Below, piece by piece: positions 24,238 through 33,842 of a stretch of DNA of 64,000 nt. This stretch comes from Erpobdella octoculata (lineage: Eukaryota; Annelida; Clitellata; Hirudinida; Erpobdellidae). Location of the stretch: NCBI GenBank assembly GCA_963978895.1, contig OZ022246.1:8838642-8902641 (forward strand), in the 5' to 3' direction. How positions within the stretch are numbered: position 1 is the stretch's first letter; each line of letters starts with the position of its first letter. The position numbers and the translations under genes were made by a program. Under the pieces are notes generated by a model. It ran no database searches. It had not been told where the DNA came from and was given only the letters and a program-made list of their open reading frames with translations.

Positions 24238-26102
24238 TTTCTCGGGTAGTAAGCTCAGACAAACGGTTTGAGGGAATAGACTCTTCTGTGTTTGATTCAA
24301 CAGCAATTGGAAATCTTCTCAGAAAACTTGATAGGAAAAAGCCAGCGGGCACTGACAATATTCATCCTTTCATACTCTCTGAATGCTCTTCATCACTTTC
24401 ACTGCCTATCTCGCTTATCTTCAACAGGTCATATGACGAAGGTGAAATTCCAGTTTCCTGGTCTCTCGCCAACATATCTCCTATTTTTAAAAAAAAAGGG
24501 TCAAAAGTTACAGCTGTAAACTATCGTCCTGTTTCCCTAACTTCGGTGCTCTGCAAGGTGATGGAGAAGATAATCAGAAGCTCTATGCTTAAGTTTCTAG
24601 TAGACAATAATCTCATCAGTCCGAATCAACATGGATTTGTGTTCTCCAAGTCCTGCACTACAAATCTTTTAGAGTCTCTTGATATCATAACATACGCAAT
24701 GTCCAAACGTCACGAAGTCATCATGGTTTTTCTTGATTTTGCAAAGGCATTCGACAAAGTGTGTCACGAACATCTACTCACTAAAATTAAAGCACTTGGA
24801 TTCGACGACAAAACTAACAATTGGATAAAAGCATTCCTTTCGAACAGACATCAGAGAGTGATTATGGGCACGCATGCTTCAGGCTGGAAAAAAGTCCTTA
24901 GCGGTGTGCCTCAGGGCTCTGTGCTAGGGCCTCTACTTTTTGTCATTTTCATCAACGACATGCCACTTCTGGTTCATCATTTCTGCAAGCTTTTCGCCGA
25001 CGACACAAAACGCATTGCTATCATCCGCAACGCAAATGACCGATCATTGCTACAGAGGGACCTTGATATGCTAACAAAATGGTCTCACGAATGGCTCATG
25101 TGCTTTAACGAAGATAAATGTAAAGTCATGTATTTTGAAAAACGTAAGTGCAACGTTCTTAACACTGGCTTTATTGAGGACACCGAATTTTTAAACTTTC
25201 TTTTGGACGCGATGGATCCGCACCACATACACCAGAAGTTTACAATGACCGATGCTGATGGACATTCCCACATCCTCAGCGAAACCATGGCTGAGCGTGA
25301 TCTGGGCATCTACGTTGACAACAAACTAAGCTGGACGAATCAAATAGAGAACTCGAAGGCGAAAGCTTATGCGGCGCTTGCAACACTCAAGCGCACGTTC
25401 ATTTACTGGACGACTCACACATTGAAAATCCTCTTTAGCACATATGTAAGACCTCACCTTGAATACTGTGCTTCTGTGTGGAAACCTTGCAGAATAGAAG
25501 ACATAATATCACTCGAATCTGTTCAACGCAATGCAACCAAATTAATTCCTCAAATTCGATCATTGCCTTATTCTGAGAGACTGGCTGCAATCGGCCTTCC
25601 TTATTTGTTTGAGAGAATGACTAGAGGAGACCTCATACAATATTTTAAAATTGTCAAGGGGTTTAACAAAGTCAATTGGGTTAACCCAAATCAACCGTTT
25701 CCTTCAGCAAGGATGGATGGACCAGCTGGTGGTATTCGTGCAAATAATGATCATCGTCTGAAACGAGAAGCCATCACAAACTATCGACCCCGTGAACACT
25801 TCTTCAGCAACAGAGTCCTGGCAATTTGGAACGTACTGCCGAACGAAATAACTTGCACCAATTCAGTTAATGCTTTCAAAAACAAGCTTGACACCTTTTT
25901 GATTGAATATTACAGAAAGGACGATTTTCATTTAAAACTTGTGAATTTATTGAACTGAATTTTCATTTTGTTTTTGTTTAGTAAGGTTCTACCATAGCCG
26001 AAGCTACTTTAATAGTAGCTGAAGACCTCGGTAGGGGTCCGGCATCGCATAGCGTCAGGTGACACTATGCTGTAGAAAATAAACATTATTATTATTATTA
26101 TT
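24238..26102 (+). mobile_element. CR1-like non-LTR retrotransposon 2, 5'-truncated
   Basis: The element begins inside the coding region (the frame is open to the left edge) and ends with a 3' UTR containing GACACTATGCTGTAG and a (TTA)n tail. The flanks rejoin the palindromic MITE. No clear target duplication is seen. Confidence 0.8.
24288..25958 (+). CDS. Reverse transcriptase of LINE 2, uninterrupted frame
   Basis: 556 codons without a stop, ending TGA at 25956-25958. Motifs in order: KPAGTDNIHPF, NYRPVSLTSV, HGFVFSKSCTTNL, FLDFAKAFDKV, SGVPQGSVLGPLLF, active site FADDT, then RPHLEYCASVWKP and the C-terminal FFSNRVLAIWN. The catalytic aspartates are present (FADD rather than YADD). The endonuclease is missing because the copy is 5'-truncated, so it cannot be autonomous. 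The open frame starts upstream of any ATG; the real start was lost. The sequence differs clearly from LINE 1, so it is another lineage. The intact frame points to recent insertion. Confidence 0.88.
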   Translation: MFDSTAIGNLLRKLDRKKPAGTDNIHPFILSECSSSLSLPISLIFNRSYDEGEIPVSWSLANISPIFKKKGSKVTAVNYRPVSLTSVLCKVMEKIIRSSMLKFLVDNNLISPNQHGFVFSKSCTTNLLESLDIITYAMSKRHEVIMVFLDFAKAFDKVCHEHLLTKIKALGFDDKTNNWIKAFLSNRHQRVIMGTHASGWKKVLSGVPQGSVLGPLLFVIFINDMPLLVHHFCKLFADDTKRIAIIRNANDRSLLQRDLDMLTKWSHEWLMCFNEDKCKVMYFEKRKCNVLNTGFIEDTEFLNFLLDAMDPHHIHQKFTMTDADGHSHILSETMAERDLGIYVDNKLSWTNQIENSKAKAYAALATLKRTFIYWTTHTLKILFSTYVRPHLEYCASVWKPCRIEDIISLESVQRNATKLIPQIRSLPYSERLAAIGLPYLFERMTRGDLIQYFKIVKGFNKVNWVNPNQPFPSARMDGPAGGIRANNDHRLKREAITNYRPREHFFSNRVLAIWNVLPNEITCTNSVNAFKNKLDTFLIEYYRKDDFHLKLVNLLN

Positions 26103-26731
26103 ATATCATAATTATAAATAAATTGATGTAACAAACTACAAAAGCATCAGTAGTTATATAATACTTCTTAAAATCTTGATGTAACTATGACGTAATTGGC
26201 TAAATTGTCTAAGCCTACTAGAGTAGGTTGTGGATCCAGTTGTTATATCAAGATATCCTTGCTATATACACTTTCAGTCCTAGAGATCAAAAGAAGTGTC
26301 GCTGCAATCGAAAAATATTACATAATGAGATTTTTTAAAAAATCCGTAATTTTTGACGGATAATATATAAAGATTTTCAACACTGTGCTTTTAAAAAAAA
26401 GTTTTATTTTAGTTAAATTGTAAGAAATAAAAAATTAACTTGCATTTATTCAAAATAATTTTATTAAAAAATGTTTTTCCAGAAGTGGATATAAAAGAAG
26501 TTTTACTGTACAATTTTTAAAATTGAAAAAAAAATTAAAAATATCAATTTTTTAGAAATCTTTCGTTATTCCGCTTTTGACAAAAAAACTCCTCAAAGAT
26601 ATTTTCGGTTTTCTTTTTTCATTTTTTTATGTTTCTGTTTTTGTTTGTTTTTCCAGACAGGTTTAATTTGTTTCACGTCCAATTTTAATTTTATCTAGCT
26701 CGATAGGAATGATCTGCCATTATACTCGGAG

Positions 26732-26813
26732 TCAATGTATGCAACACAATGGCTTACTGGCTCTCTTGAGAGTTGTCTCAGTAATAAGCCATGTGTTTGT
26801 TCCATTCATTTGA
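26732..26813 (+). other. 82-nt imperfect hairpin
   Basis: The arms TCAATGTATG...AATGGCTTACTG and CAGTAATAAGCCAT...CATTCATTTGA pair over roughly 26 positions with small bulges, closing a loop of about 18 bases. Size and shape resemble a pre-miRNA, but I recognise no known miRNA seed, and old MITE remnants can look alike. Confidence 0.3.
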
Positions 26814-27017
26814 CATTTGAATTTTTTAATATCTGATTTTATGACTTTTTCACTGAAACCTACTAACACTCAATAGAATGTTTTTTTTTATGATAAAAAA
26901 ACATTTAAAACGTTTTAAAAATGTTCAATTAATTCAAACATGACACAAATTTTAATTAACTTTTGGAACAAAATTTCAGTCAACGAACTGCCGAAGATTA
27001 CGAAAAAGAGAGAGTAC

Positions 27018-27320
27018 CATCCATATGTGAGGTTGTAATGTTGATTTATTCATCCATATGTAAAGTTGTAATGTTGATTTATTCATCCATATGTGAAGTT
27101 GTAATGTTGATTTATTCATCCATATGTGAGGTTGTAATGTTGATTTATTCATCCATATGTGAGGTTGTAATGTTGATTTATTCATCCATATGTGAGGTTG
27201 TAATGTTGATTTATTCATCTATATGTGAGGTTGTAATGTTGATTTATTCATCCATATGTGAGGTTGTAATGTTGATTTATTCATCCATATGTGAGGTTGT
27301 AATGTTGATTTATTTATCCA
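27018..27320. repeat. 33-bp minisatellite open in both strands
   Basis: About nine copies of a 33-bp unit starting CATCCATATGTGAGGTTG. Because the unit is a multiple of three and lacks stops, both strands carry open frames (SSICEVVMLIY or MNKSTLQPHIW per unit). No start context, splice sites or homology support a gene. Bases 27321-28262 hold nothing recognisable. Confidence 0.9.
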
Positions 27321-28262
27321 TAATTTAATCGATGCATTTTTCAAATTTTATTATTTATTTGCATTTTCTAGTGATAGACTTCTGTGCAATAAAATCCCTC
27401 AGGATGCAAAAGTGATGGATCAAATAAAATTTACCTCATCGATATTTTATCGACTTACGTTTGTCAGTTTTGGAGCTACTAGTTTTGTTTCCAGTTAATT
27501 TTTATTAGTTTTAATAAATTACAATTATATATAAATTCAATTGATTTTTCTTTTTTAATAAAAAAATGCTACAAAACCAGGGTGTCCAAATTATTTGTAT
27601 CATCATACTACGGTCTTTTGAAAAATTCTAGTTTTGATTGTGTTTTTGTTATAATTTTAAAACTGGTTTAATGTCTTCAAAGGCTGACATTACCTGTTAG
27701 AAAAGCATCAAACGCACATTTATTATCACGTTTGAAATTGTTTGTTTAAAATTGTCTTATCAACTATAATTTGCACATTTTCCCAATATAACTAAGACAC
27801 TGTGGTTTTACATTTATTGTATGATGGCAGTCTGCAGAGTTTCACAAGCAAAACGTTGGTGACAAAAATTATGTATAACCAAAAAACATTGAAAGCTAGA
27901 ATTTTCAAAGGATATATTTTAAAGTGCTAGAAAATTTGAAAATTTGAGAACATTCCAATTAAGGCAATCGGTTGCTTTAATTGGAACAAAAAAAAACTTA
28001 GTTGATTTGACTACAAATAAAGTTGCTTTGAATAAAAATGAGTTTGTTTAATAAGTTTGCTTTGACAAAAAACAATAATTAATTGCCTTTTGTTGTTTTG
28101 AATAAAAATAAGTTTGCTTTGTCAAAAAACTATAATTAATTGCCTTTTGTTGCAATTTATTTATTTAGCAAATCATAAAACTTCGCTGCTTAACAGGATT
28201 TCATTTTACCACGCTGTAATGCAGATAAATCATTTTCAAGTTCTTCACTTGTTCATCACAAA

Positions 28263-29912
28263 CAGGGACGTAATTTCGGGTATGATATTGCTAAAATATT
28301 ACCTATATGTTAACTTAACATGATTGATAGTAAGTTTTAATAAGTTTTCGAAGTGCTCAAATTAAGACTAATTTCAATTACAATTATTGAGATAAATATT
28401 TTGATTAAGCTATTTTTGAAAAATGTAGGCCTACCTCATGCATTTATAAGAATTAGAAACTGTTATACAGTTTTTTACGAATTATCAAATACAAAATTTC
28501 ACCAATCAAAAACTAAAAAGTAGAAAATAATTTTGATTAATTAAAATACAGTTTTTAAAAACCAAAGGTTTCTTGCGCACTAAAAACTATAAAATAATTT
28601 TCCTATTAGCATGTATCCCGATGTTTTATCCCAGCGAGCTGTATGATAAGTCGGAAACCCGTCCCTATCCCGAAGGGTCCGTGCGGGATGGTTTGCTGGG
28701 TTATGGGTAAGACGGCCCTGGGTTCGACTGGTTCTATAAATTTTCGAGAAGTTATTGAGCTGATTCACATATTGCATATTAAAATTGTTCCAATCGCTAA
28801 ACCTGATTTGTTGCGTGAATTACATTGGGGGGGGCTTATATTAGAGTGCTGGATGGCCGGGCCGAGAATTTCGCCAAATATAGGGATTTTAGGTCTGTAA
28901 AAATGGGTCGGGCCACAAAAAATCGGCCTGTTCAGTTTTCTAGTTCACATATTCTCTTAAGTGCATAAACAAGAGTGTTGCACGGGCCGAATTTTTACGG
29001 CAACTCAGAATCCAGGGCACAAATTCCAGGCCAGCCTGTGCATATTTGGACCCGATCCGTTTTTGCAGACCTAAAATTACTAAACCTGAGACTAAAACCT
29101 CTGCCAGGTCCGTGCTGACCGGTTCGTCCGTTAGTATAGCCCGGCCCATGCAGGACTAGAGTACGAACCTTAAAAGGTTCATCATTCACCCTCACAAATT
29201 GTACATAAATGTCATTTAATTAATTACATTACAAAGCTCTCTTGCTTTAGAGCTAAGTTACCCCACAAAACTTTAAAGCTATTTTTAAGCACCAGCACTA
29301 GCAGATCCAGGAGGGCCAATCCGGCCATGGCCCCCTAACATTTTTTCGATAGACTTTACCACCTCCTTGTTGGAAACAAATTGAAAAATTAAAAAACCTA
29401 TGAAAAAGTTAGTCAGGTCACAATTTCAAAATGTTTTTAAAAAATTTCCAAATGGAAGTAAATTTTTAAAAAGCTAATAAATAATCACGCATTTCTTTCG
29501 CGTCTATATTCATAGTTTCCTATAAACTGGAAGCGAAATATCAAAAATCAAACAAATCGTAACAACGGTTCGTGAAAGCCTAAAGATAGATATTTAAATA
29601 ATGTTAAGCAGGAACTTCATTTCAACAAAAAACTTGAAGAGGAAACATGTTGAAGGCGCCCACATGTTCAATTTTCTATCATAATGCTAAATTTCTACTG
29701 TCAAAAAAACTAATGGCCGGGAAATAGTAGGAGCTAAAAATTTTCGAAAAACGTCTACACTTTTCTTATCAAAAAAGCTGATGACAAGAAGTGGGTACAA
29801 GTCAGAGGTGGGACGTAACCAGGATTTTTAAAGTGGGTGAGTCCTGGAATTTTTTTGCCCACATTAAGTTGAACGTTCCAGCAATGCCTTCCCCTCGGAA
29901 ATTACGTCCCTA
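28263..29912. mobile_element. Non-autonomous hAT-like element, 1.65 kb
   Basis: It begins CAGGGACGTAATTTCGGG and ends CCTCGGAAATTACGTCCCTA, inverted repeats with the last G changed. The flanking 8-mers ATCACAAA and ATGTCAAA agree at six of eight positions, as expected for an old hAT duplication. The interior carries GGCCCGG-rich degenerate segments (28850-29165) and a tRNA-box-like stretch near 28690-28740. No transposase frame is seen. Confidence 0.6.
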
Positions 29913-31209
29913 ATGTCAAATAAGCTTTGTGGATATTAAATCAGGTGATCAAAGGTTTATATAGGGTCCTCAACTCTGAATGTTTTCTGCAACACAAGTG
30001 GTTCGTTGTTTGAAAATATTCATATAAAACTGGAGCTTGGTACACATTCTGTCTACTCTTTGGTGCGTCTCACGAGTGCTATGGTGAAAAAATGGGTAAA
30101 CCTCTAACCTGTTCTCTAACGAACTTCTCAGACCTTACTGGCTTCAATGGTGCAGTGGATCTTCTCTATCAGTTTAGTGTTCACGTCAAAATTGCAGCTT
30201 TAGCACTTGAATTTATGCAGCAAACATTAACACAGGTATATCTCTAAGTTACCTCCAAAAAAAAACATAGCAAGTGTTGCAGATAGAAAGCTTTTGCATC
30301 CATTGTTGACACCACTAAATTTGCTGCAATTCAGAATATTGCACTCGGAGGACACAGAGTGTCGTTCTTGATTGTTTCCATGCTCTATTTACAAAATATA
30401 AAGACATTTATTCACTCCCTTCGTCTTCAAAAGTTGATTTAGATGATGGATTTAAACTCACCCCACAGAAGAGTCATTTCAGAAAAAATCCTGGGGGTCG
30501 CAAACGGTTTAAATACCCACATAATTCAAAATTGAATCATCCTAATGCTAAAGCCTTCTTCCCAAAATAGCTGATGAACGGGGGAGCAGTGGCGGATTTA
30601 GCTATGGGCCCCCCTGTTGAGTCCTTAATGGCGCCGCACTACAAAGATGACCACCTTCTAAAAACACTGAAAATCATAGGTTTTGAAGCTAATGGTCTTT
30701 CATGGATGTTTGCATTAAGTCACATCACTGGTTATAATGCTATTTTATCCAGCTGGTGCAATCACAATGCTGCTCGAGTATGAATATGTACCTATGTGGT
30801 GGTGCTGCCTGAGACTGTTAAGGATTTATCTGAAATTGTACAAAGTTCAACCGGCTCAGCTCTCAAGCCAGTGTCGGATTTCTTCTAGCCAGTCAACAAG
30901 CTATACAATAATTCTCATGCAAGCAAATTAGTAAGCCTAATACTATACTGATCAGATGAAAAAAGTAGTTAGTGCTTGTACCTCTATAAACATTTTATAA
31001 ATCTAACAGACTAACACACTCTAACAGATGTATTGTCATCCAATATAAAGCTATGCTGAAAGTTTCAGCTTCCTAGCTAGTCAAAAATCTAGTTAAATTT
31101 TACTTGCAAGATTTGCGTACAGAGAAAGACACCCCCACACACAAACAGAGATTGCAACCTAAATAAAAGTTTGTAATAACAGTCACTTCATGTTAATTAT
31201 ATGTATAGA
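29913..31209. other. Repeat-derived region between hAT and Helitron
   Basis: Contains a hAT-like terminal sequence CAGTGGCGGATTTAGC at about 30588, whose possible partner GCTAGATCCGCCAGTG lies near 33672-33687 with no matching duplication. A partial family C copy lies at 31020-31175. Short decayed frames are present; no gene is supported. Confidence 0.45.
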
Positions 31210-31370
31210 CAGCGGACTACTCGGCGTTTTTCTATCTCGCTCCTGTTTCCTTCCCCGCTCCCTTTCCAGTTACCGCGTGTTCTCCCGTTTCCGGTCGTTC
31301 GTTTTTCTCTTTAGCTAGGTTTGCTGAGTTGGTAGAGTGTTAGCGAGGGACGTCGGAATGGTTATGGAAG

Positions 31371-31407
<37 letters not shown>

Positions 31408-32308
31408 AAAATTTATATATGTATATATATTTATTAGTTTTGTTGTTCCTATTAATTAAGTTCAGATTTTAATAATTGAAAAATAAAGTATATGTTTTTA
31501 AACAAAATGTCTCTTAATATGAATGACGACGAAGATCCTGTGTCGAGAAAACGGCGTCTAGCTAAAGAAAGGCAACAGAGATATCGCGCAAGACAAACTC
31601 CACAATCAAAAGGAAAAATTCGAGTTTTAGATGCAGAAGCTCATCAACAACGCACTGCACAAATGTCTGTTGAGGAATTGCAAATTTTTCATGCTTCTCA
31701 TGCCGCATCACAACAACGTTATGTCTATCGACTTACTCCTCAACATCTAGAAGCTCTTCACACTTTCAAAGCTGCCTCGCAACGCCATCGAGTTTTGCAA
31801 ATGTCTCCCAATGAATTGCAGCTACATCGAGCTGCTAATGCGATCTCCCAACGTTTAGCACGAGATCGTGCGGGTGAGGCAGTTCGTAACAAAGCAATTA
31901 ACTTCAACAAAACTCAATTCGATCAACATGATTGTGGTGAATTTGATGTTTTATGTACTTCATGTCGATCAAGAAATTTTGCTGCAGAGCAACCATCAGA
32001 TGGACTATTCACTTCATGTTGTCGAAAAGGCAAAGTAATGTTGCCAAAACCAATTGACATTCACGGTAATACACTTGAATATCCCGATTTTCTTAAAAGC
32101 CTCATGTCAGACACGGCCAATCCAGATAGACAAAATTTTCGACAACATATTCCATCATACAACAGTCAGATCAGCGAAGATACAATGCACCGACAAGTAA
32201 TGAAGTGGCCATGATTTTTTTTTTGTGAATGAAGACGGAGAGCCACCATTTGATAATAACGGTCGCCGTATTTTAAAACTTCCGTCATTTTTGACGGGCT
32301 ATCTCTAG
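31210..32308 (+). mobile_element. Helitron group A, internally deleted coding copy
   Basis: The 3' end has the hairpin CCGTCATTTTTGACGG at 32282-32297, then seven bases and CTAG at 32305-32308, followed by T, identical in layout to copy 1 at 12079. A Helitron N-terminal protein frame occupies most of the interior. The 5' boundary is uncertain: a group B-like CT-rich fragment (31215-31320), a SINE A-box-like GCTGAGTTGGTAGAG (31323) and a (TA)n tract lie there. Confidence 0.6.
31492..32214 (+). pseudogene. N-terminal part of Helitron Rep/helicase protein
   Basis: The frame encodes about 238 residues from ATG 31498 (31492 also in frame). It is Arg/Gln-rich at first (RKRRLAKERQQRYRAR, then three QRH/QRY-type repeats), followed by the conserved Cys-rich block of animal Helitron proteins: CGEFDVLCTSC, FAAEQPSDGLFTSCCRKGKV and LPKPIDIHG, then NFRQHIPSYNS. 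It stops at TGA just before a run of ten T. The HUH nuclease and helicase domains are missing. After the T run another frame (32225-32308) reads NEDGEPPFDNNGRRIL and then KLPSFLTGYL. It stops at the last three bases of the element, so it may be the original C-terminus joined by an internal deletion. Confidence 0.8.
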
Positions 32309-32347
32309 TTTTATAAGATTGACGATGAAATGCACCTATATCTAAAT

Positions 32348-33234
32348 CAGGGTTGTCCAACCTTTTTGCAGCCAGGGCCATTATTTCATTTTAATGACAA
32401 TACGAGGGCCACAAATTAAAAAAAATTATTTTATTTAAACTTCTAATTAAAATCAACTAATTCAATTTCAATATTGTCACAAAAATTTATTTAATGGGAA
32501 ACTTGGCATTTTTTATTTTTACACAAATGATCAATGTCAGCTTTTATAGTGGATGATGAAATCTGAAGTGTATCAGTGAGGTGCTCATCTTTCAACCTAT
32601 GTCTCTGCTCTGATTTAACATGTTTCATTCTTGAAAAAATTGTTCACAATTGTAAGTGCTTCCAAAAAGGGAAAATTATTGTATGGCATGTCTGCAAAAA
32701 TGTGGATAAACTTCAATGTTTCAAAATTTTTCTTTAGAAGTCCCAGCTTATTAACACAAAATTGGCCCTTGAATTTATCATAAGTTGCTGCATGTTTTGT
32801 AGTGTCTGTTAACATTATGCATTTTGCACACGGCAATTTTTTCTAAACAAATGAGACACATAATTGAATTATTTTGCTCAATTACAAAATATTCATTTGT
32901 CCAAGATGGATTAAATATCCGATCTCCGTGTCCATTTTCAGTTTCAAATCTACGTCTTTTATTAGCACTAGCGGAAGCCATATTTTAAAAAATATATAAT
33001 TAGGGTACTGCTAACCAAGTAGTCAATACCATTTTTATTAAAAATGATGCGGTGCAATAAATTTAAAAAAACTGATTTAAAAAATTAAATTAATAACTGT
33101 AATTAGCTGCCCTATTCCTGAGCTACAGTAAAAAATAGTTTTAAAAACATAATATTCATTTGATTTTAAATGTTAGATAGTGAAAACGAGGGCCACGGCT
33201 GAAGACAACGGGGGCCACGCTTTGGACAACCCTG
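32348..33234 (-). mobile_element. Internally deleted hAT element with perfect TIRs
   Basis: Perfect 13-bp inverted repeats CAGGGTTGTCCAA at both ends, flanked by ATCTAAAT and ATCTAAAC (7 of 8). On the minus strand from 32981 it encodes a BED-type zinc-finger start (SWTNEYFV, CLICLEKIAV and NVNRHY). After a frameshift the frame continues as KHAATYDKFKGQF and LGLLKKN. The catalytic region is deleted. The 887-bp size fits a non-autonomous derivative. Confidence 0.85.
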
Positions 33235-33700
33235 ATCTAAACCATTGATTTTAAACCAAAAAAAATTTTTATAAAATAAAAAAATGAATGACAGTCTAGT
33301 GTTTAGATAATTACCATTGTACTAAAATCCAAAGTAACTACCATTTACAAAAGTTAACTACAAATTGCAACTTTAACTACCATTTACCAAAGAAATTACT
33401 TCTTGTGACATTTAGCATACAAAAAGATTTACAAATTTCCAACAAGTTTTGATTGTCTGTTTTTCTTTATGTACAGTTGAAAACATGACATAGTTTAATC
33501 CAGTTTAGGTCATTGTTGACTGCATTAATAAAAAATTTTCCAAAAATCTTTAAGGGGCCCCAGCCGCGACAAATGAAACACCTCTCACCTCAAAAAGAGA
33601 ACTTTTACAGCTCTGAGAGCTGTACTAACATTGTGTATTTTTCTTCAAACTTTCCCCCCTCAAAAGTTGGCTAGATCCGCCAGTGAGCGGATGGCCAAAC

Positions 33701-33706
33701 TTTATT
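33701..33706 (-). promoter_or_regulatory. Candidate poly(A) signal of LTV1
   Basis: AATAAA on the minus strand 137 bases beyond the LTV1 stop codon. Confidence 0.5.
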
Positions 33707-33842
33707 TTATTGTCTGATTACATTAATATTTTACCACTAGAACTTTTAATCTTACATTCAGATGTAAACTAAAATTTGAAATGACATTACCACATTTACA
33801 ACTATCATAAACTGAAAGCATGAGTTTTTAAGTAAAACATAT

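Larger units (their letters stand above)
20712..26371 (+). mobile_element. Helitron group A, copy 2, split by two LINEs
   Basis: The head GTCACGCTTACGTAATTAG at about 20737, the TTGCGCGCAGGCGTG segment at 24119, and the tail hairpin CCGTAATTTTTGACGG at 26344 are collinear with copy 1 at 11.5-12.1 kb. The terminal CTAG is mutated here. Two reverse-transcriptase elements, a 25-bp satellite and the palindromic MITE account for the extra length. Confidence 0.55.

Noticed and set aside
26963..27328. 121-codon frame with an 11-residue repeat
   Set aside because: The period of the satellite is 33 bases, so both strands stay open; no other evidence of coding.
28690..28740. tRNA gene
   Set aside because: A GGGTTCGACTGG box is present but no cloverleaf forms; at best a SINE remnant.
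30588..33687. A 3.1-kb hAT bounded by CAGTGGCGGATTTAGC and GCTAGATCCGCCAGTG
   Set aside because: The ends look like TIRs, but the flanking 8-mers do not match, so the two may belong to different elements.
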